A stretch of 64,000 nt of DNA from Bacteroidales bacterium (GCA_017631875.1 JAGBSL010000006.1:1-64000), one strand, 5' to 3'. Counted from the first letter of the stretch, positions 7,977 through 18,165 are shown. Numbers and translations are program-made. The notes: generated by a model from the sequence alone, not told the origin.

Positions 7977-9119
7977 ATGAAAAACAAGGTACTTGCTATC
8001 ATCTTTAGCGCAATCGCGCTGGCAAGCTGCAACCAGAACAAGACGCAGACTGCCACCCAGAAGGAAAACTATTACGAGACAATGGAGGTAACCCTCAGCG
8101 ACCGCACCCTGACCACAGGATATTCGGCAGCCATCAGCGGCGTGCAGACCGTCGAGATCCGCCCGCAGGTCAGCGGAATGATCACTGACATCCTCATAGA
8201 GGAGGGAGAGAGCGTGACAAAGGGCCAGGTGCTCTTCGTCATCGACCAGACCCCTTACAAGGCCGCATATGAAATCGCTGTCGCGAACGTGAAAAGTGCA
8301 GAGGCTGCACTTTCCACTGCAAAGCTCATCCTCGAGAGCAACAAGAACCTCTACGAGCAGGACGTCGTTTCGGAGTTTGACCTGATGACGGCTCAGAACG
8401 ACCTTACCGAGGCAGAGGCACGCCTGGCGCTATGCAAGGCTGAAGAGGTGAATGCAAGCAACAACCTTTCATATACCGAGGTACGTTCGCCGGTAAACGG
8501 AGTCGCTTCAATGATTCCGTACCGCGTCGGAGCCCTCGTGAACAGCAGCATCGCCCAGCCGCTGGTGACAGTTTCGGACGACAGCCGCGTATATGCATAT
8601 TTCTCGATGGCGGAGAACCAGATGCTTGACATGGTACAGCAGTACGGCTCGCTCAACAACGCTATCAAGCAGATGCCTGAGGTGGAGCTTATCATGAGCA
8701 ACGGCGAGAAATACGAGCACACAGGAAAGATCAACGCGATCAGCGGTACCATCAGCGAAAGCACCGGTGCGGTCAGCATCAGAGCCGTGTTCAACAACCG
8801 CAACCATCTTCTCCGCAACGGCGGAAGCGGTACCATCATCATCCCGATGACCCTCCAGAACTGCATGGTGATCCCGCAGTCGGCCACTTACGAGCTACAG
8901 GACCGCGTGTTTGTATACAAGGTCGTTGACGGAAAGGCTTCCTCAACCGAAATCCACATCGCGCCTCAGAACAACGGAGTCGAGTACATCGTGACTGACG
9001 GTCTCGAGGTAGGCGACATCATCGTTGCCGAGGGCGCGGGCCTCATCAAGGAAGGCACACCTATCAAGAGCAAGAACGAGCTTCTTAACCAGCAGAACGA
9101 AGAGGAGGGCCAGGAATAA
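7977..9119 (+). CDS. RND efflux periplasmic adaptor (MFP) lipoprotein
   Basis: 380 residues. The signal peptide ends in LASC, giving a lipid-anchored N-terminus. It shows membrane-fusion-protein architecture: a biotinyl-lipoyl-like half motif (EIRPQVSGMITDILIEEGESVTKGQVLFVID), a helical hairpin around residues 90-150, the second lipoyl half (YTEVRSPVNGVASMIPYRVG) and a C-terminal beta-barrel and membrane-proximal domain. In AcrAB-TolC type pumps it bridges the inner-membrane transporter and the outer-membrane channel. The first gene of a three-gene efflux operon; its stop overlaps the start of the transporter by one base (TAATG). Confidence 0.93.
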   Translation: MKNKVLAIIFSAIALASCNQNKTQTATQKENYYETMEVTLSDRTLTTGYSAAISGVQTVEIRPQVSGMITDILIEEGESVTKGQVLFVIDQTPYKAAYEIAVANVKSAEAALSTAKLILESNKNLYEQDVVSEFDLMTAQNDLTEAEARLALCKAEEVNASNNLSYTEVRSPVNGVASMIPYRVGALVNSSIAQPLVTVSDDSRVYAYFSMAENQMLDMVQQYGSLNNAIKQMPEVELIMSNGEKYEHTGKINAISGTISESTGAVSIRAVFNNRNHLLRNGGSGTIIIPMTLQNCMVIPQSATYELQDRVFVYKVVDGKASSTEIHIAPQNNGVEYIVTDGLEVGDIIVAEGAGLIKEGTPIKSKNELLNQQNEEEGQE

Positions 9120-12100
9120 TGAACGTCAAGACTTTCATCGACAGGCCGATCTTCGCCGGTGTGATCTCCATCGTGATCCTCCTGGTGGGTCTGATAAGCC
9201 TTGCGCAGCTGCCTGTCGAGCAGTTCCCTGAAATCGCGCCACCGACCGTCAGCGTTTCCGCAGCATACGCGGGAGCTAATGCCGAAACGGTGCAGAAGAG
9301 TGTGCTCGTGCCGCTCGAAGAGGCAATCAACGGAGTGGAGGACATGATGTACATGGTATCGTCAGCCACCAACTCCGGATCGGCAAGCATCCAGATATAT
9401 TTCCGCCAGGGCACCGACGGTGACATGGCCATGGTCAATGTGCAGAACCGCATCGCATCGGCGCAGAGCCTTCTGCCTGCCGAGGTTACCCGAAGCGGAG
9501 TGACCGTACGCAAGCGCCAGACCAGCCGCATCAAGACCCTGGCCGTATATAGCCCGGACAACTCATTCGACAGAAAGTTCATCACCAACTACCTCAAGAT
9601 CAACATCGAGCCGAGGCTCTCGCGTATCGCAGGAGTCGGCGAGGTGGACGTGCGAGGAGGAGACTATTCGCTCCGTATATGGCTCGATCCGGGCAAGATG
9701 GCAAAATACAGCCTCATGCCTTCGGACATCTCGGCAGTGCTCGCGGAGCAGAACCTCGAGGCTCCTACCGGAACTCTCGGAGCGGAGTCGGAGAACACCT
9801 TCCGCTATGTGCTCAAGTACCGCGGACGTTACGAGAACGTGACCGATTACGAGAACATGGTCATCCGCGCGGAAAGCAACGGTACTGTGCTGAGGCTCAA
9901 GGATGTAGCTACGGTAGAGCTCGGAGAGATGAGTTACGACTATGTAGGCCTTGTGAACGGCCACCCTGGAACTACAATCAACATCTCGCAGACATCAGGT
10001 TCCAATGCGAACGAGATAATCGAGGCTGTAGATGCCGAGATCGAGAGAATCCGCGGCGACCTGCCTAAAGGACTGGACATCGTGGACCTTATGAGTACGA
10101 AGGACTTCCTTGACGCCTCGATCCACAATGTCATCAAGACTCTCTTCGAGGCCATCCTCCTTGTGATCCTCGTTGTTTTCGTGTTCCTTCAGAGTCTCCG
10201 CTCGACCGTTATCCCTACGATATCGATCATCGTGTCGCTGGTCGGAACGTTTGCCTTCCTTTTTGTGGCCGGATTCAGCCTCAACATGATCACCCTCTTT
10301 GCGCTCGTGCTGGTGATCGGAACCGTGGTGGACGACTCGATCGTCGTGGTCGAGGCAGTGCAGGCGAAATTCGACGAAGGATATAAATCAGCATATAAAG
10401 CTGCCGTGGATGCCATGGGAGGCATCTCCACAGCGCTCGTGGCCACTACATTCGTGTTCATGGCAGTGTTCATCCCTGTGAGCTTCATGGGTGGAACCAC
10501 GGGTACATTCTACACTCAGTTCGGTCTTACGATGGCCGTTGCCGTGGGTATCTCGCTCGTGAACTCGCTCACCCTCTCCCCTGCGCTCTGCGCCCTCATC
10601 ATGACCCCTCACGAGGAGATCGTGGAAGGACAGAAGGCAAGCTTCTCAAGCCGTTTCCACAAGGCTTTCGATACAGCTTTCGGAGCCATAGTGAACAAAT
10701 ACAAGCACCTGGTGTTCTTCATGCTCAAGCGCAAGTGGATTACAGTCGTGCTGCTTGTGATAGCCTGCGGCGGACTGTTCTATCTCATGAGCACGACAAA
10801 GACAGGTCTCGTGCCGAAGGAAGACATGGGTACCATCAACATGGACCTGCGTACTCCTCCGGGAACAAACATCGCTGAGACCGAGAAGATCATGGCGGAG
10901 ATCGACCGAAGGATCAGCACCATCCCACAGATCGAGGCATATTCGAGAACTACAGGATGGGGTATGATGTTCGGACAGGGCTCTTCGACCGGTAACTTCG
11001 TGATCCGTCTCAAGGACTGGTCCGAGCGTGAGGGCAAGGGCGACGACATCGACTCGATTATCGAGGAGATGTATGCGCGCACTGCCGACATCACCTCTGC
11101 CGATATCATGATCTACACGCGAGGAATGATTCCGGGCTATGGAGCCAGCAACGGTTTCGAGGTGTATGTGCAGGACCAGAAGGGTGGTAAGCTTGAGGAT
11201 CTTCAGAAGATCACCAATGACTTCATCATCGAACTGAACAAGAGACCGGAGGTGTCTCGCGCAAAGACATCGTTCGACACCAAGTTCCCTATGTATCTTG
11301 TGGAAGTAGACGCCGTGCAGTGCAAGAGGAACGGCATATCACCGGGTACAGTGCTCAGCGTGCTTTCCGGTTATGTTGGAGGAAGCTATGCATCCAACAT
11401 GAACAGGTTCTCGAAACTCTACCGCGTCATGCTGCAGGCGGCACCGGAGTTCCGTCTGGACACAGAGTCGCTGCAGAACATGTTCGTGCGCACAGACAAG
11501 GGCGAGATGTCCCCTATCAACCAGTACATAAAGCTCACACGTATCTATGGACCACAGTCGATTTCGCGATTCAACCTGTTTACTGCCATTTCAGTCAGCG
11601 GACAGGCAGCGAACGGTTACAGCTCGGGACAGGCAATCCAGGCTGTCCGCGAGGTGGCCGCGCAGGTGCTTCCTGCCGGATACGGATATGAGTTCGGAGG
11701 AATGTCACGTGAGGAGGCCGATTCGGGCAGTTCGACAGCGATGATATTCGTAATGTGTATCGTCTTCATCTACCTGATACTCTGCGCATTGTACGAGAGT
11801 TTCCTCATCCCTGTCGTGATTATCCTTTCCGTTCCGTTCGGACTTGCCGGCAGCTTCCTTTTCGCAAGGATGTTCGGACTTGAGAACAATATCTACCTCC
11901 AGATCGGACTCCTCATGCTGATCGGTCTGCTTGCAAAGACCGCTATCCTGCTCACAGAGTATGCATCGCAGAAGCGTGCGGAGGGCATGTCCATAAGCAT
12001 GGCGGCGATGGCGGCGGCGAAGGCCCGTCTGAGACCTATCCTCATGACATCGCTCACCATGATCTTCGGTATGCTTCCGCTCATGTTCGCCCACGGCGTA

Positions 12101-12247
12101 GGAGCTAACGGTAACATATCCATCGGTGTTGGAACCGTGGGAGGCATGCTCATAGGTACTATCGCACTGATAGTCGTAGTCCCTGCCCTCTTCATCGTGT
12201 TCCAGTATATTGAGGAACGCATAATGCCTAAACGTAACAAGGAATAG
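9119..12247 (+). CDS. RND efflux inner-membrane transporter (AcrB/MexB type, HAE1)
   Basis: 1042 residues, the usual length for an HAE1-family proton-driven multidrug transporter. It starts NVKTFIDRPIFAGVISIVIL (TM1) and keeps the two large periplasmic loops and 12 TM layout. TM4 carries the proton-relay Asp pair in GTVVDDSIVVVEAV. PVSFMGGTTG, SLTLSPALCALIM and the TM10 Lys region LLAKTAILLTEYA are all recognisable. It probably exports hydrophobic drugs, bile-like detergents or dyes. Translationally coupled to the adaptor gene; the outer-membrane partner follows after 84 nt containing a dispersed palindrome that supplies part of the stop codon region. Confidence 0.95.
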   Translation: MNVKTFIDRPIFAGVISIVILLVGLISLAQLPVEQFPEIAPPTVSVSAAYAGANAETVQKSVLVPLEEAINGVEDMMYMVSSATNSGSASIQIYFRQGTDGDMAMVNVQNRIASAQSLLPAEVTRSGVTVRKRQTSRIKTLAVYSPDNSFDRKFITNYLKINIEPRLSRIAGVGEVDVRGGDYSLRIWLDPGKMAKYSLMPSDISAVLAEQNLEAPTGTLGAESENTFRYVLKYRGRYENVTDYENMVIRAESNGTVLRLKDVATVELGEMSYDYVGLVNGHPGTTINISQTSGSNANEIIEAVDAEIERIRGDLPKGLDIVDLMSTKDFLDASIHNVIKTLFEAILLVILVVFVFLQSLRSTVIPTISIIVSLVGTFAFLFVAGFSLNMITLFALVLVIGTVVDDSIVVVEAVQAKFDEGYKSAYKAAVDAMGGISTALVATTFVFMAVFIPVSFMGGTTGTFYTQFGLTMAVAVGISLVNSLTLSPALCALIMTPHEEIVEGQKASFSSRFHKAFDTAFGAIVNKYKHLVFFMLKRKWITVVLLVIACGGLFYLMSTTKTGLVPKEDMGTINMDLRTPPGTNIAETEKIMAEIDRRISTIPQIEAYSRTTGWGMMFGQGSSTGNFVIRLKDWSEREGKGDDIDSIIEEMYARTADITSADIMIYTRGMIPGYGASNGFEVYVQDQKGGKLEDLQKITNDFIIELNKRPEVSRAKTSFDTKFPMYLVEVDAVQCKRNGISPGTVLSVLSGYVGGSYASNMNRFSKLYRVMLQAAPEFRLDTESLQNMFVRTDKGEMSPINQYIKLTRIYGPQSISRFNLFTAISVSGQAANGYSSGQAIQAVREVAAQVLPAGYGYEFGGMSREEADSGSSTAMIFVMCIVFIYLILCALYESFLIPVVIILSVPFGLAGSFLFARMFGLENNIYLQIGLLMLIGLLAKTAILLTEYASQKRAEGMSISMAAMAAAKARLRPILMTSLTMIFGMLPLMFAHGVGANGNISIGVGTVGGMLIGTIALIVVVPALFIVFQYIEERIMPKRNKE

Positions 12248-12281
12248 ATTACCACGTCGCTACGCTCCTCGTAATGACGTG
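12246..12281. repeat. dispersed palindrome, family 1 (degenerate copy)
   Basis: AGATTACCACGTCGC ... CTCCTCGTAATGACGTG, an inverted repeat of the AGATTGCCACG / CGCAATGACGT type. It overlaps the last bases of the RND transporter stop codon. Other copies lie at 18778-18813, 20394-20429 and 60771-60804. Confidence 0.75.
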
Positions 12282-12331
12282 TAGGACTCATTAAGAGGGA
12301 ACGAAAGGGACACCGGAAACATCAAAACGTC

Positions 12332-13669
12332 ATGAAAAAAATACTTATAATAACACTCCTGCTATCATCATTGAGCAGCTGTGGCCTATACAGACAATAC
12401 GAGCGCGAGGAAATGCACTTCGTCGACAGTCTTTACAGGAGGATGTCGGTCCCAACCGACTCCATATCCACTGCAGTAATGTCATGGGACGTGATGTTCA
12501 CAGACCCACTTCTGCAGGATTGGATACAGACCGGTCTCGACTACAATACTGACCTTCATGTAGCAAGATTGAAGGTGCAGGAGGCCGAGGCGGCGCTGCT
12601 CGCAGCCCGCTGGGCATTGCTGCCGGGCGCAGACTTCAACATGCAGGGCGGCCTTCCCGGCCAGTTCTCCGCAAGCCTTGGAGCAAGCTGGCAGGCAGAC
12701 ATCTTCGGAAGTCTTCGCAACGCAAAACGTCGCGCACAGGCTGCTCTGGAGCAGAGCGAAGCATACAGGCAGGCGGTGCAGACCCAGCTCGTTGCAACTA
12801 TCGCCGAGAGCTACTACACTCTCCTGATGCTCGACGAACAGCTCAGCATAAGTACCAGAACCATGAACACATGGGAAGAGAGCATCAGGACACTCGAGGC
12901 CCTGAAGCGCGCCGGAAAGACCAATGAGGCAGCAGTGCTCCAAGCCAAGGCTAACAAGCTGGGAGTTGAGGCTAATATACTGACACTGGAGAAGGAGATT
13001 CTCGCCATAGAGAACTCTTTGTGCGCATTGGTAGGAGTCGTCCCTATGCCTATCACGCGAAGCACTCTCGACGATCAGGAACTTCCAGAAGCGCTGTCGG
13101 CAGGCGTACCGGCCGAGCTCCTGAGCCGTCGCCCTGACGTGCGCCAGGCGGAGCTCGCCCTTGCACAGGCCTTCTACTCGGTCAATTCTGCCAAGGCATC
13201 ATTTTATCCTAACGTGAAGTTAAGCGGCACACTGGGATGGACCACCGGCAACGGTAACATTGTCCTTGACCCAGGCAGCCTGATCGCAAACCTCCTGGCA
13301 GGACTTACTCAACCGGTCTTCGGCCGTGGCGTCAACAAGGCACGCCTCCAGGCTGCGCAGGCGCAGTATGAGCAGGCAGGATACCTGTTCCGCCAGAGTC
13401 TTCTCGACGCCGGAGTGGAGGTGAACAACGCCCTCACGATGTGGCAGACAGCCCAGAAGCGCGTCGAACTTGGCAAGAAACAGATTGTAAGTCTCCAGGC
13501 CGCAGTGTGGAATACCCAGCTCCTGATGAAGCACGGAAACGCCGACTATCTTGAAGTTCTGACCGCCCAGAAGAACCTTCTGCAGGCAGAGCTGACAGAG
13601 GCTTCAGACAGGCTAGACGAGATAAAGAGCGTAATAAATCTCTACCGCGCCCTTGGCGGAGGGTATTAA
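12332..13669 (+). CDS. outer-membrane efflux lipoprotein (TolC/OprM, NodT family)
   Basis: 445 residues. The signal peptide ends in LLSSLSSC, typical of lipid-anchored OprM-type channels. The protein has the tandem outer-membrane-efflux repeats with long helices (LHVARLKVQEAEAALLAARW and the second-half equivalent), the structural repeat signature LSRRPDVRQAELALAQAFYSV, and the C-terminal coiled region. It forms the trimeric outer-membrane duct of the tripartite pump encoded by the two genes upstream. The 84-nt gap holds a palindrome but no obvious terminator tract, so co-transcription is likely. Confidence 0.93.
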   Translation: MKKILIITLLLSSLSSCGLYRQYEREEMHFVDSLYRRMSVPTDSISTAVMSWDVMFTDPLLQDWIQTGLDYNTDLHVARLKVQEAEAALLAARWALLPGADFNMQGGLPGQFSASLGASWQADIFGSLRNAKRRAQAALEQSEAYRQAVQTQLVATIAESYYTLLMLDEQLSISTRTMNTWEESIRTLEALKRAGKTNEAAVLQAKANKLGVEANILTLEKEILAIENSLCALVGVVPMPITRSTLDDQELPEALSAGVPAELLSRRPDVRQAELALAQAFYSVNSAKASFYPNVKLSGTLGWTTGNGNIVLDPGSLIANLLAGLTQPVFGRGVNKARLQAAQAQYEQAGYLFRQSLLDAGVEVNNALTMWQTAQKRVELGKKQIVSLQAAVWNTQLLMKHGNADYLEVLTAQKNLLQAELTEASDRLDEIKSVINLYRALGGGY

Positions 13670-13670
13670 A

Positions 13671-13702
13671 TTTGCTTTTGCAGATTTTATTGCTTAATTT
13701 TG
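13671..13702 (+). promoter_or_regulatory. Bacteroidetes promoter TTTG-N20-TAATTTTG
   Basis: TTTG at 13671-13674 and TAATTTTG at 13695-13702 are separated by 20 nt, a good match to the Bacteroidetes sigma-ABfr promoter. It would start transcription near 13709 for the lipoprotein gene at 13748. Confidence 0.6.
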
Positions 13703-13747
13703 AAATTCAATTCGCTCTGAAAATAACAAACCAAAACAAAATAGAGT

Positions 13748-15199
13748 ATGAAAAAGTTTTTTAAGTTTGCTGCTGTTGCAGCTATTGCTGCCGCTTTTGT
13801 AAGCTGCGGTAATGAGAAGCCAGGCCCAGAGCCAGGTCCGGACACACCTTCTTCAGAATACACACAGGACCTCAAGTTCACTCTCGAGCTTAAGGAAGTC
13901 GATACTGACCAGGCAAAGGTTGCAGTAGAGCACAACGGTACCACAACTGACACATGGTATGGCTTCGCTACTACTGAGACTGATATCGATAAGGCAATCG
14001 CAGACGCTCTTGCTGCGGGAGACATCAAGCTCCAGAAGAAGACAAAATATACAGTAACAGTTAAGAACCTCGAGCCTGAGACTGACTACACATTCGTTGC
14101 AGTAGGTGTAACTGCAGACGGCAAGACTTATGGTGAGGTAGCAACTCTCGAGTTCACAACTGCTGCGGAAGCAGAAGGATTTAAGGAGAATCCAAACTGG
14201 ACTCTTGCGTATACCGGTGCAAAGGAGTATGAGGGCCAGACCTACAAGCATACTGTAACAGTTACAAGTACAGACCAGAACAAGTGGTTCCTTTCTAGCG
14301 CTTGGTCAAAAGCAGAGTTTGATGCAGCACTTGTTGAGTATGGACTTGAGGTAATATTGCAGTATGAGCTCAATGAGTACACACAGCTTGTTAACTATTA
14401 TATTGAATACTACAAGAGCCAGGGTTACGATGCTACTTTTGCTGACTTCCCATACCAGGGAACTGATTGGGATACTGTCGACATCACTCCTGGTGACTGG
14501 TACGTAATTGCAATCGGAGTCACTGACAATGGCGAGCTCAGCGGACTTTACGCAATCTCTGATGTCATCACCATCGAGGAGGAAGCTGCAACAGAAGATT
14601 ACCTTGCTTGGATAGGAGATTGGACATTCACCGATGCAAATGGTGTTTCATTGACAGCTACATTTGAGAAGAAAGTCAACAACGAATCTTACAACATGTA
14701 TGGTTTTGACGCTGCTGACCTTGGTTATGACTTCCCTGTTGAGGTTACATGGCTAGCAGACTATAACATCTGGACAATCTACCCTCAGCAATTCGGAACA
14801 CTTAACTTTGAGGACGGATCATCAGGCGAACTTTATTTCCTTGGAGGTCAGCAGAGTGAAACAGGATTCGCTCTTTATACTGATGTACCAACATGCATAG
14901 GAGGTTTTGACGAAAATGGAAACCGCGTTGTTATTGGATATTCTGATGAAGAGTCTGGTGTAAATATGACACTGATGAGCCACTTTGTTGTAATCGATGA
15001 ACAGCCGTACTTCTGGGAGGATCCAGCACTTATTCCAACATTCCCAATGACAATCACAGCAGCTGAAGCAACACCTGCTACTGCTACTAAAGCAACTACA
15101 CACGGCATCAAGGCTAATAAGAAGTTCACAACAAAACTTGTTAACCCTATCGTGCCAGGTAAGACATTGAAAAACTACGCTCCAGTTAAGATGTTTTAA
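13748..15199 (+). CDS. surface lipoprotein with FN3-like domain (paralogue A)
   Basis: 483 residues. The signal peptide ends in AAFVSC, followed by a Pro/Gly-rich linker (GPEPGPDTP) that suggests surface display. Residues 40-140 resemble a fibronectin type III/Ig-like fold ending YTFVAVGVTADGKTYG. A central domain and a C-terminal beta domain (YLAWIGDWTFTDANGVS) follow. No catalytic motif is visible. It is paralogous along its whole length to the next gene, sharing the DTWYGFATT, LEPET-Y and WIGDW-FT-ANGVS signatures. It has its own promoter and is followed by a strong terminator at 15221-15259, so the pair are independent units. Confidence 0.7.
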   Translation: MKKFFKFAAVAAIAAAFVSCGNEKPGPEPGPDTPSSEYTQDLKFTLELKEVDTDQAKVAVEHNGTTTDTWYGFATTETDIDKAIADALAAGDIKLQKKTKYTVTVKNLEPETDYTFVAVGVTADGKTYGEVATLEFTTAAEAEGFKENPNWTLAYTGAKEYEGQTYKHTVTVTSTDQNKWFLSSAWSKAEFDAALVEYGLEVILQYELNEYTQLVNYYIEYYKSQGYDATFADFPYQGTDWDTVDITPGDWYVIAIGVTDNGELSGLYAISDVITIEEEAATEDYLAWIGDWTFTDANGVSLTATFEKKVNNESYNMYGFDAADLGYDFPVEVTWLADYNIWTIYPQQFGTLNFEDGSSGELYFLGGQQSETGFALYTDVPTCIGGFDENGNRVVIGYSDEESGVNMTLMSHFVVIDEQPYFWEDPALIPTFPMTITAAEATPATATKATTHGIKANKKFTTKLVNPIVPGKTLKNYAPVKMF

Positions 15200-15220
15200 T
15201 CTTTCCTAATAATATTGATA

Positions 15221-15259
15221 AAAACCCCGAAAGTTTTTTGTCGAACTTTCGGGGTTTTT
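15221..15259 (+). terminator. intrinsic terminator
   Basis: AAAACCCCGAAAGTT and AACTTTCGGGGTTTTT form a near-perfect hairpin followed by a T tract, ending the transcript of the 13748 lipoprotein gene. The symmetrical flanking A/T tracts could make it bidirectional. Confidence 0.85.
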
Positions 15260-15339
15260 GTATGTCCATCTACATATTTTTGGATATGAGCGTACTTATG
15301 TCTAACTTAGTTCTTTGTATACATCATAAACGTAATAAC

Positions 15340-16761
15340 ATGAAGATTTTAACTAAGGTAGCAGCCGTCCTGATGGTAGCATCGGCATTACTGAGCTGTA
15401 AAAAGGAACCTGTCAACAACATTCCAAATGAGCCAGAAAAACCGGATCAGCCTAATGTGGAAGTAGAGATCGAGTATACTGAAGACATCGAGTTTGCACT
15501 CAAGGTTCTTTCAGTAGGCGCAACTACCGCGGAGATCGAGATAGAGCACACAGGTACCGAAGACGATACCTGGTATGGATTTGCCACTACATCGACAAAT
15601 ATAAAGGTAGCTATCATGGATATGGTAGCGGAACTTACGGAAAACGATGACGAAAAAGTCACAGGCCTGTTCAACGGCTACAGCAAGACCATCAAGCTGG
15701 AAGGCCTTGAACCTGAGACCAAGTACAATTACATCGTCTTTGCGATAACTGAGGATGGAGATGTTTACGGTACTGAGGAATACGAATCCTTCAAGACCAT
15801 TACTGAGTACAAGGTCAACCCAGCATGGACAGTGGAATATACAGGCCGCCAGTTCATCGGTGAGCAAGAGTACGAAAATACTGTCAGCGTAACAAGCAAA
15901 GACGAGAACCCGTACTTCATGACCATCGTAACCCAGGAACGCTTCGAAAGCACTGAGATCAAGACACTGCTCACCGAGGAACTCGAATCGCTCAAGGAGT
16001 TTATCGATCAGTACAATAAGTATTATGACGTCGTAACCACATTCAAGAGCTGGTGCTTCAGCGGCAATGCAATCGATGCTTTCGGTCTGGAGTCTGACTA
16101 TGACTATGTTGCCATGGCGATCGGAGCCTCAGAAGACGGTGAGTTGACAGGCCTCTATGCATACTCAGAAGTGTTCCAGCCTTACGAGGAAGAGATGACT
16201 GAGGCCTATGCTTCATGGATCGGCGACTGGGTGTTTACTGGTGCCAACGGAGTCTCATTCGACATCAACATCAGAAAGGACAAGAGCAACAAGACATTTG
16301 TCATGACAGGATGGGAAGGCGAAGAGGCAAGTCACTGTGAGGTAATCATCGACTGGTATGGTGACTCATGGATGATCTGGTCGCAGCATATCCTGTCAGG
16401 ATCAGATCCGACTTATGGAAACTATGACATATATTTCTGCCCGGTAAATACCGAGAACGGCAAAGGATATATCGGAGACTACCCTATGTGCATAGGAGCC
16501 GTAACCGAGGACGGATCACGCATGGTCGGCATTTATCAGGAAGAGGGCTTCACATTCACCCACATGCAGTTCCTTGCAGAGTGGCCGGACGGTCTCTATA
16601 GGGTAACCCATACTACGGAGTTCCCAACTTTCCCTATCACGGTGACTCCGGTAACCAAAACAAAGTCAGTCGACTGCAAAGCCTCTCCGGTCAGCAGAAA
16701 GGTCCTCATGGCCCCAATCAGCGTTCCACACGAAACACTGACAATCAGCACGATACGCTAG
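15340..16761 (+). CDS. surface lipoprotein with FN3-like domain (paralogue B)
   Basis: 473 residues from the ATG at 15340, which starts the signal peptide MKILTKVAAVLMVASALLSC; an upstream start at 15238 would lie in the preceding terminator. The organisation copies paralogue A: Pro-rich linker, FN3-like domain with DDTWYGFATTSTN and LEPETKYNYIVFAITEDG, then WIGDWVFTGANGVSF and a C-terminal beta region. It probably arose by tandem duplication. Function is unknown; likely a surface ligand-binding or adhesin-like protein. The stop codon abuts a dispersed palindrome at 16761-16790. Confidence 0.7.
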   Translation: MKILTKVAAVLMVASALLSCKKEPVNNIPNEPEKPDQPNVEVEIEYTEDIEFALKVLSVGATTAEIEIEHTGTEDDTWYGFATTSTNIKVAIMDMVAELTENDDEKVTGLFNGYSKTIKLEGLEPETKYNYIVFAITEDGDVYGTEEYESFKTITEYKVNPAWTVEYTGRQFIGEQEYENTVSVTSKDENPYFMTIVTQERFESTEIKTLLTEELESLKEFIDQYNKYYDVVTTFKSWCFSGNAIDAFGLESDYDYVAMAIGASEDGELTGLYAYSEVFQPYEEEMTEAYASWIGDWVFTGANGVSFDINIRKDKSNKTFVMTGWEGEEASHCEVIIDWYGDSWMIWSQHILSGSDPTYGNYDIYFCPVNTENGKGYIGDYPMCIGAVTEDGSRMVGIYQEEGFTFTHMQFLAEWPDGLYRVTHTTEFPTFPITVTPVTKTKSVDCKASPVSRKVLMAPISVPHETLTISTIR

Positions 16762-16790
16762 TGTCCTGCATGGCTCGGAAGGCAGGACAA
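16761..16790. repeat. dispersed palindrome, family 3
   Basis: TGTCCTGC, a 12-nt loop (ATGGCTCGGAAG) and GCAGGACA. The same stem with a related 12-nt loop occurs at 18166-18205 (opposite strand) and 58620-58648. Confidence 0.75.
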
Positions 16791-16820
16791 TCACACAACA
16801 TACTGACTTTCAGCAACATA

Positions 16821-16847
16821 CTGGTCCCGGTCCGGGGCCAGTTTTTT
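16821..16847 (+). terminator. intrinsic terminator
   Basis: CTGGTCCCGG, TC and CGGGGCCAG followed by TTTTTT: a GC-rich hairpin with T tract that ends transcription of lipoprotein paralogue B. Confidence 0.8.
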
Positions 16848-16890
16848 ATTTGCACGGATGTTGGAATAACCGGATATAAAACATGAAGTT

Positions 16891-18093
16891 ATGACTACTA
16901 TAGTTGAATGGCTGAACAGCATCATGACAGGACACTTCGGGTTGAAGACCGAACTGGCTGACACGATAGACGGTATAGCTGCACTGCTTGTAATCGTTTT
17001 GATTGCAGTGGGTATAAACTGGATATTCCAGAGCATCTACAGATGGATGAGCAGGCATAACATAAAGCTTATTCACTCGAAATGGCAACCTTACCTTTCC
17101 GGACGGCGGTTAGGGCACCGAGTCCTGCTGCTGATTCCGGCGGTAGCTTTTTATTTCCTCGTGAACTTGGCTTTCGGAGATTCCGGCAAGACCGTACGCC
17201 TGCTTCATAGGGTCGACATAGCATACATGGTCCTGGTCTTTGTGATGATATGCAGCGCATTGCTTCTGACCATCCTTGATGCGTACAGCAAGACGGACAA
17301 ATATAAGACACACCCGCTCAAAGGTCTGATCCAGGGCCTGCAGGTCGTGCTTTATTTTGTTGGGACGATAATCATCGTCGCTGTCCTGATAGACAAATCT
17401 CCGACCGTGCTGCTGACCGGATTGGGCGCCTCTGCTGCCGTGCTTATGCTCATTTTCAAGGACAGCATTCTGGGATTCGTGTCCGGGGTGCAGCTGTCAC
17501 AGAACAATATGATCCAAATTGGAGACTGGATCCAGATGCCGGACGGAAGTGCGAACGGAACTGTGGAGGAAATCACTCTGAATACCGTAAAGGTACGCAA
17601 CTGGGACAACACACTGTCCATGATACCGCCATACACTCTGGTCACCGCCCCGTTCAAGAACTGGCGCGGCATGCAGGAAAGCGGTGGCCGCAGAGCGGAC
17701 AAATGCATATACATAGATGTGAACTCTCTGGAAATATGTTCCGAAGACATGATATCCGACATCCTAAAGGCCTACCCGATCCTGTCGGATTACATGAAGT
17801 CTGCCGTTCCGACCGGGCAGTCATCTTCACATGAAACGGTTCCTCAGATGACCAACATCCAGATTTTCCGTGCCTACATCACAGCCTACCTCAGCACCCA
17901 CCCCGAAGTCAACCCGTCGCTGGACATCATCGTGACACAAAAGGAGGCTACAGCATATGGCCTCCCGATCTATGTGTATTTCTTCTTGAGTGACAAGGCA
18001 TGGGCCTCATTCGAACGCAAGCAGTCAGACATCTTCGCCCACCTGATGACCGTAGCTTCCGACTTCGGCCTCCGCCTCTACCAGCGTCCGTGA
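16891..18093 (+). CDS. mechanosensitive ion channel, MscS family (YbdG/MscM-like)
   Basis: 400 residues with about five membrane segments, the last (residues ~165-195, LLTGLGASAAVLMLIFKDSI) being the pore-lining helix. It leads into the conserved MscS beta domain: QLSQNNMIQIGDWIQMP, GTVEEITLNTVKVRNWDN and TVPY-like IPPYTLVTAPFKNW. The family opens under membrane tension to release solutes on hypo-osmotic shock. The N-terminal TM extension and the insert after the beta domain fit the larger YbdG-like branch. Stand-alone gene. Confidence 0.9.
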   Translation: MTTIVEWLNSIMTGHFGLKTELADTIDGIAALLVIVLIAVGINWIFQSIYRWMSRHNIKLIHSKWQPYLSGRRLGHRVLLLIPAVAFYFLVNLAFGDSGKTVRLLHRVDIAYMVLVFVMICSALLLTILDAYSKTDKYKTHPLKGLIQGLQVVLYFVGTIIIVAVLIDKSPTVLLTGLGASAAVLMLIFKDSILGFVSGVQLSQNNMIQIGDWIQMPDGSANGTVEEITLNTVKVRNWDNTLSMIPPYTLVTAPFKNWRGMQESGGRRADKCIYIDVNSLEICSEDMISDILKAYPILSDYMKSAVPTGQSSSHETVPQMTNIQIFRAYITAYLSTHPEVNPSLDIIVTQKEATAYGLPIYVYFFLSDKAWASFERKQSDIFAHLMTVASDFGLRLYQRP

Positions 18094-18165
18094 CATCCAG
18101 ACTAGGGACTCGGCAGCGACGGCGAGAAAGCGCATACAGCCATATCATTGACTCCCAACGAGTTA

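Noticed and set aside
9563..9964. Minus-strand ORFs inside the RND transporter gene
   Set aside because: They mirror the codon structure of a clear AcrB-type gene and have no family signature.
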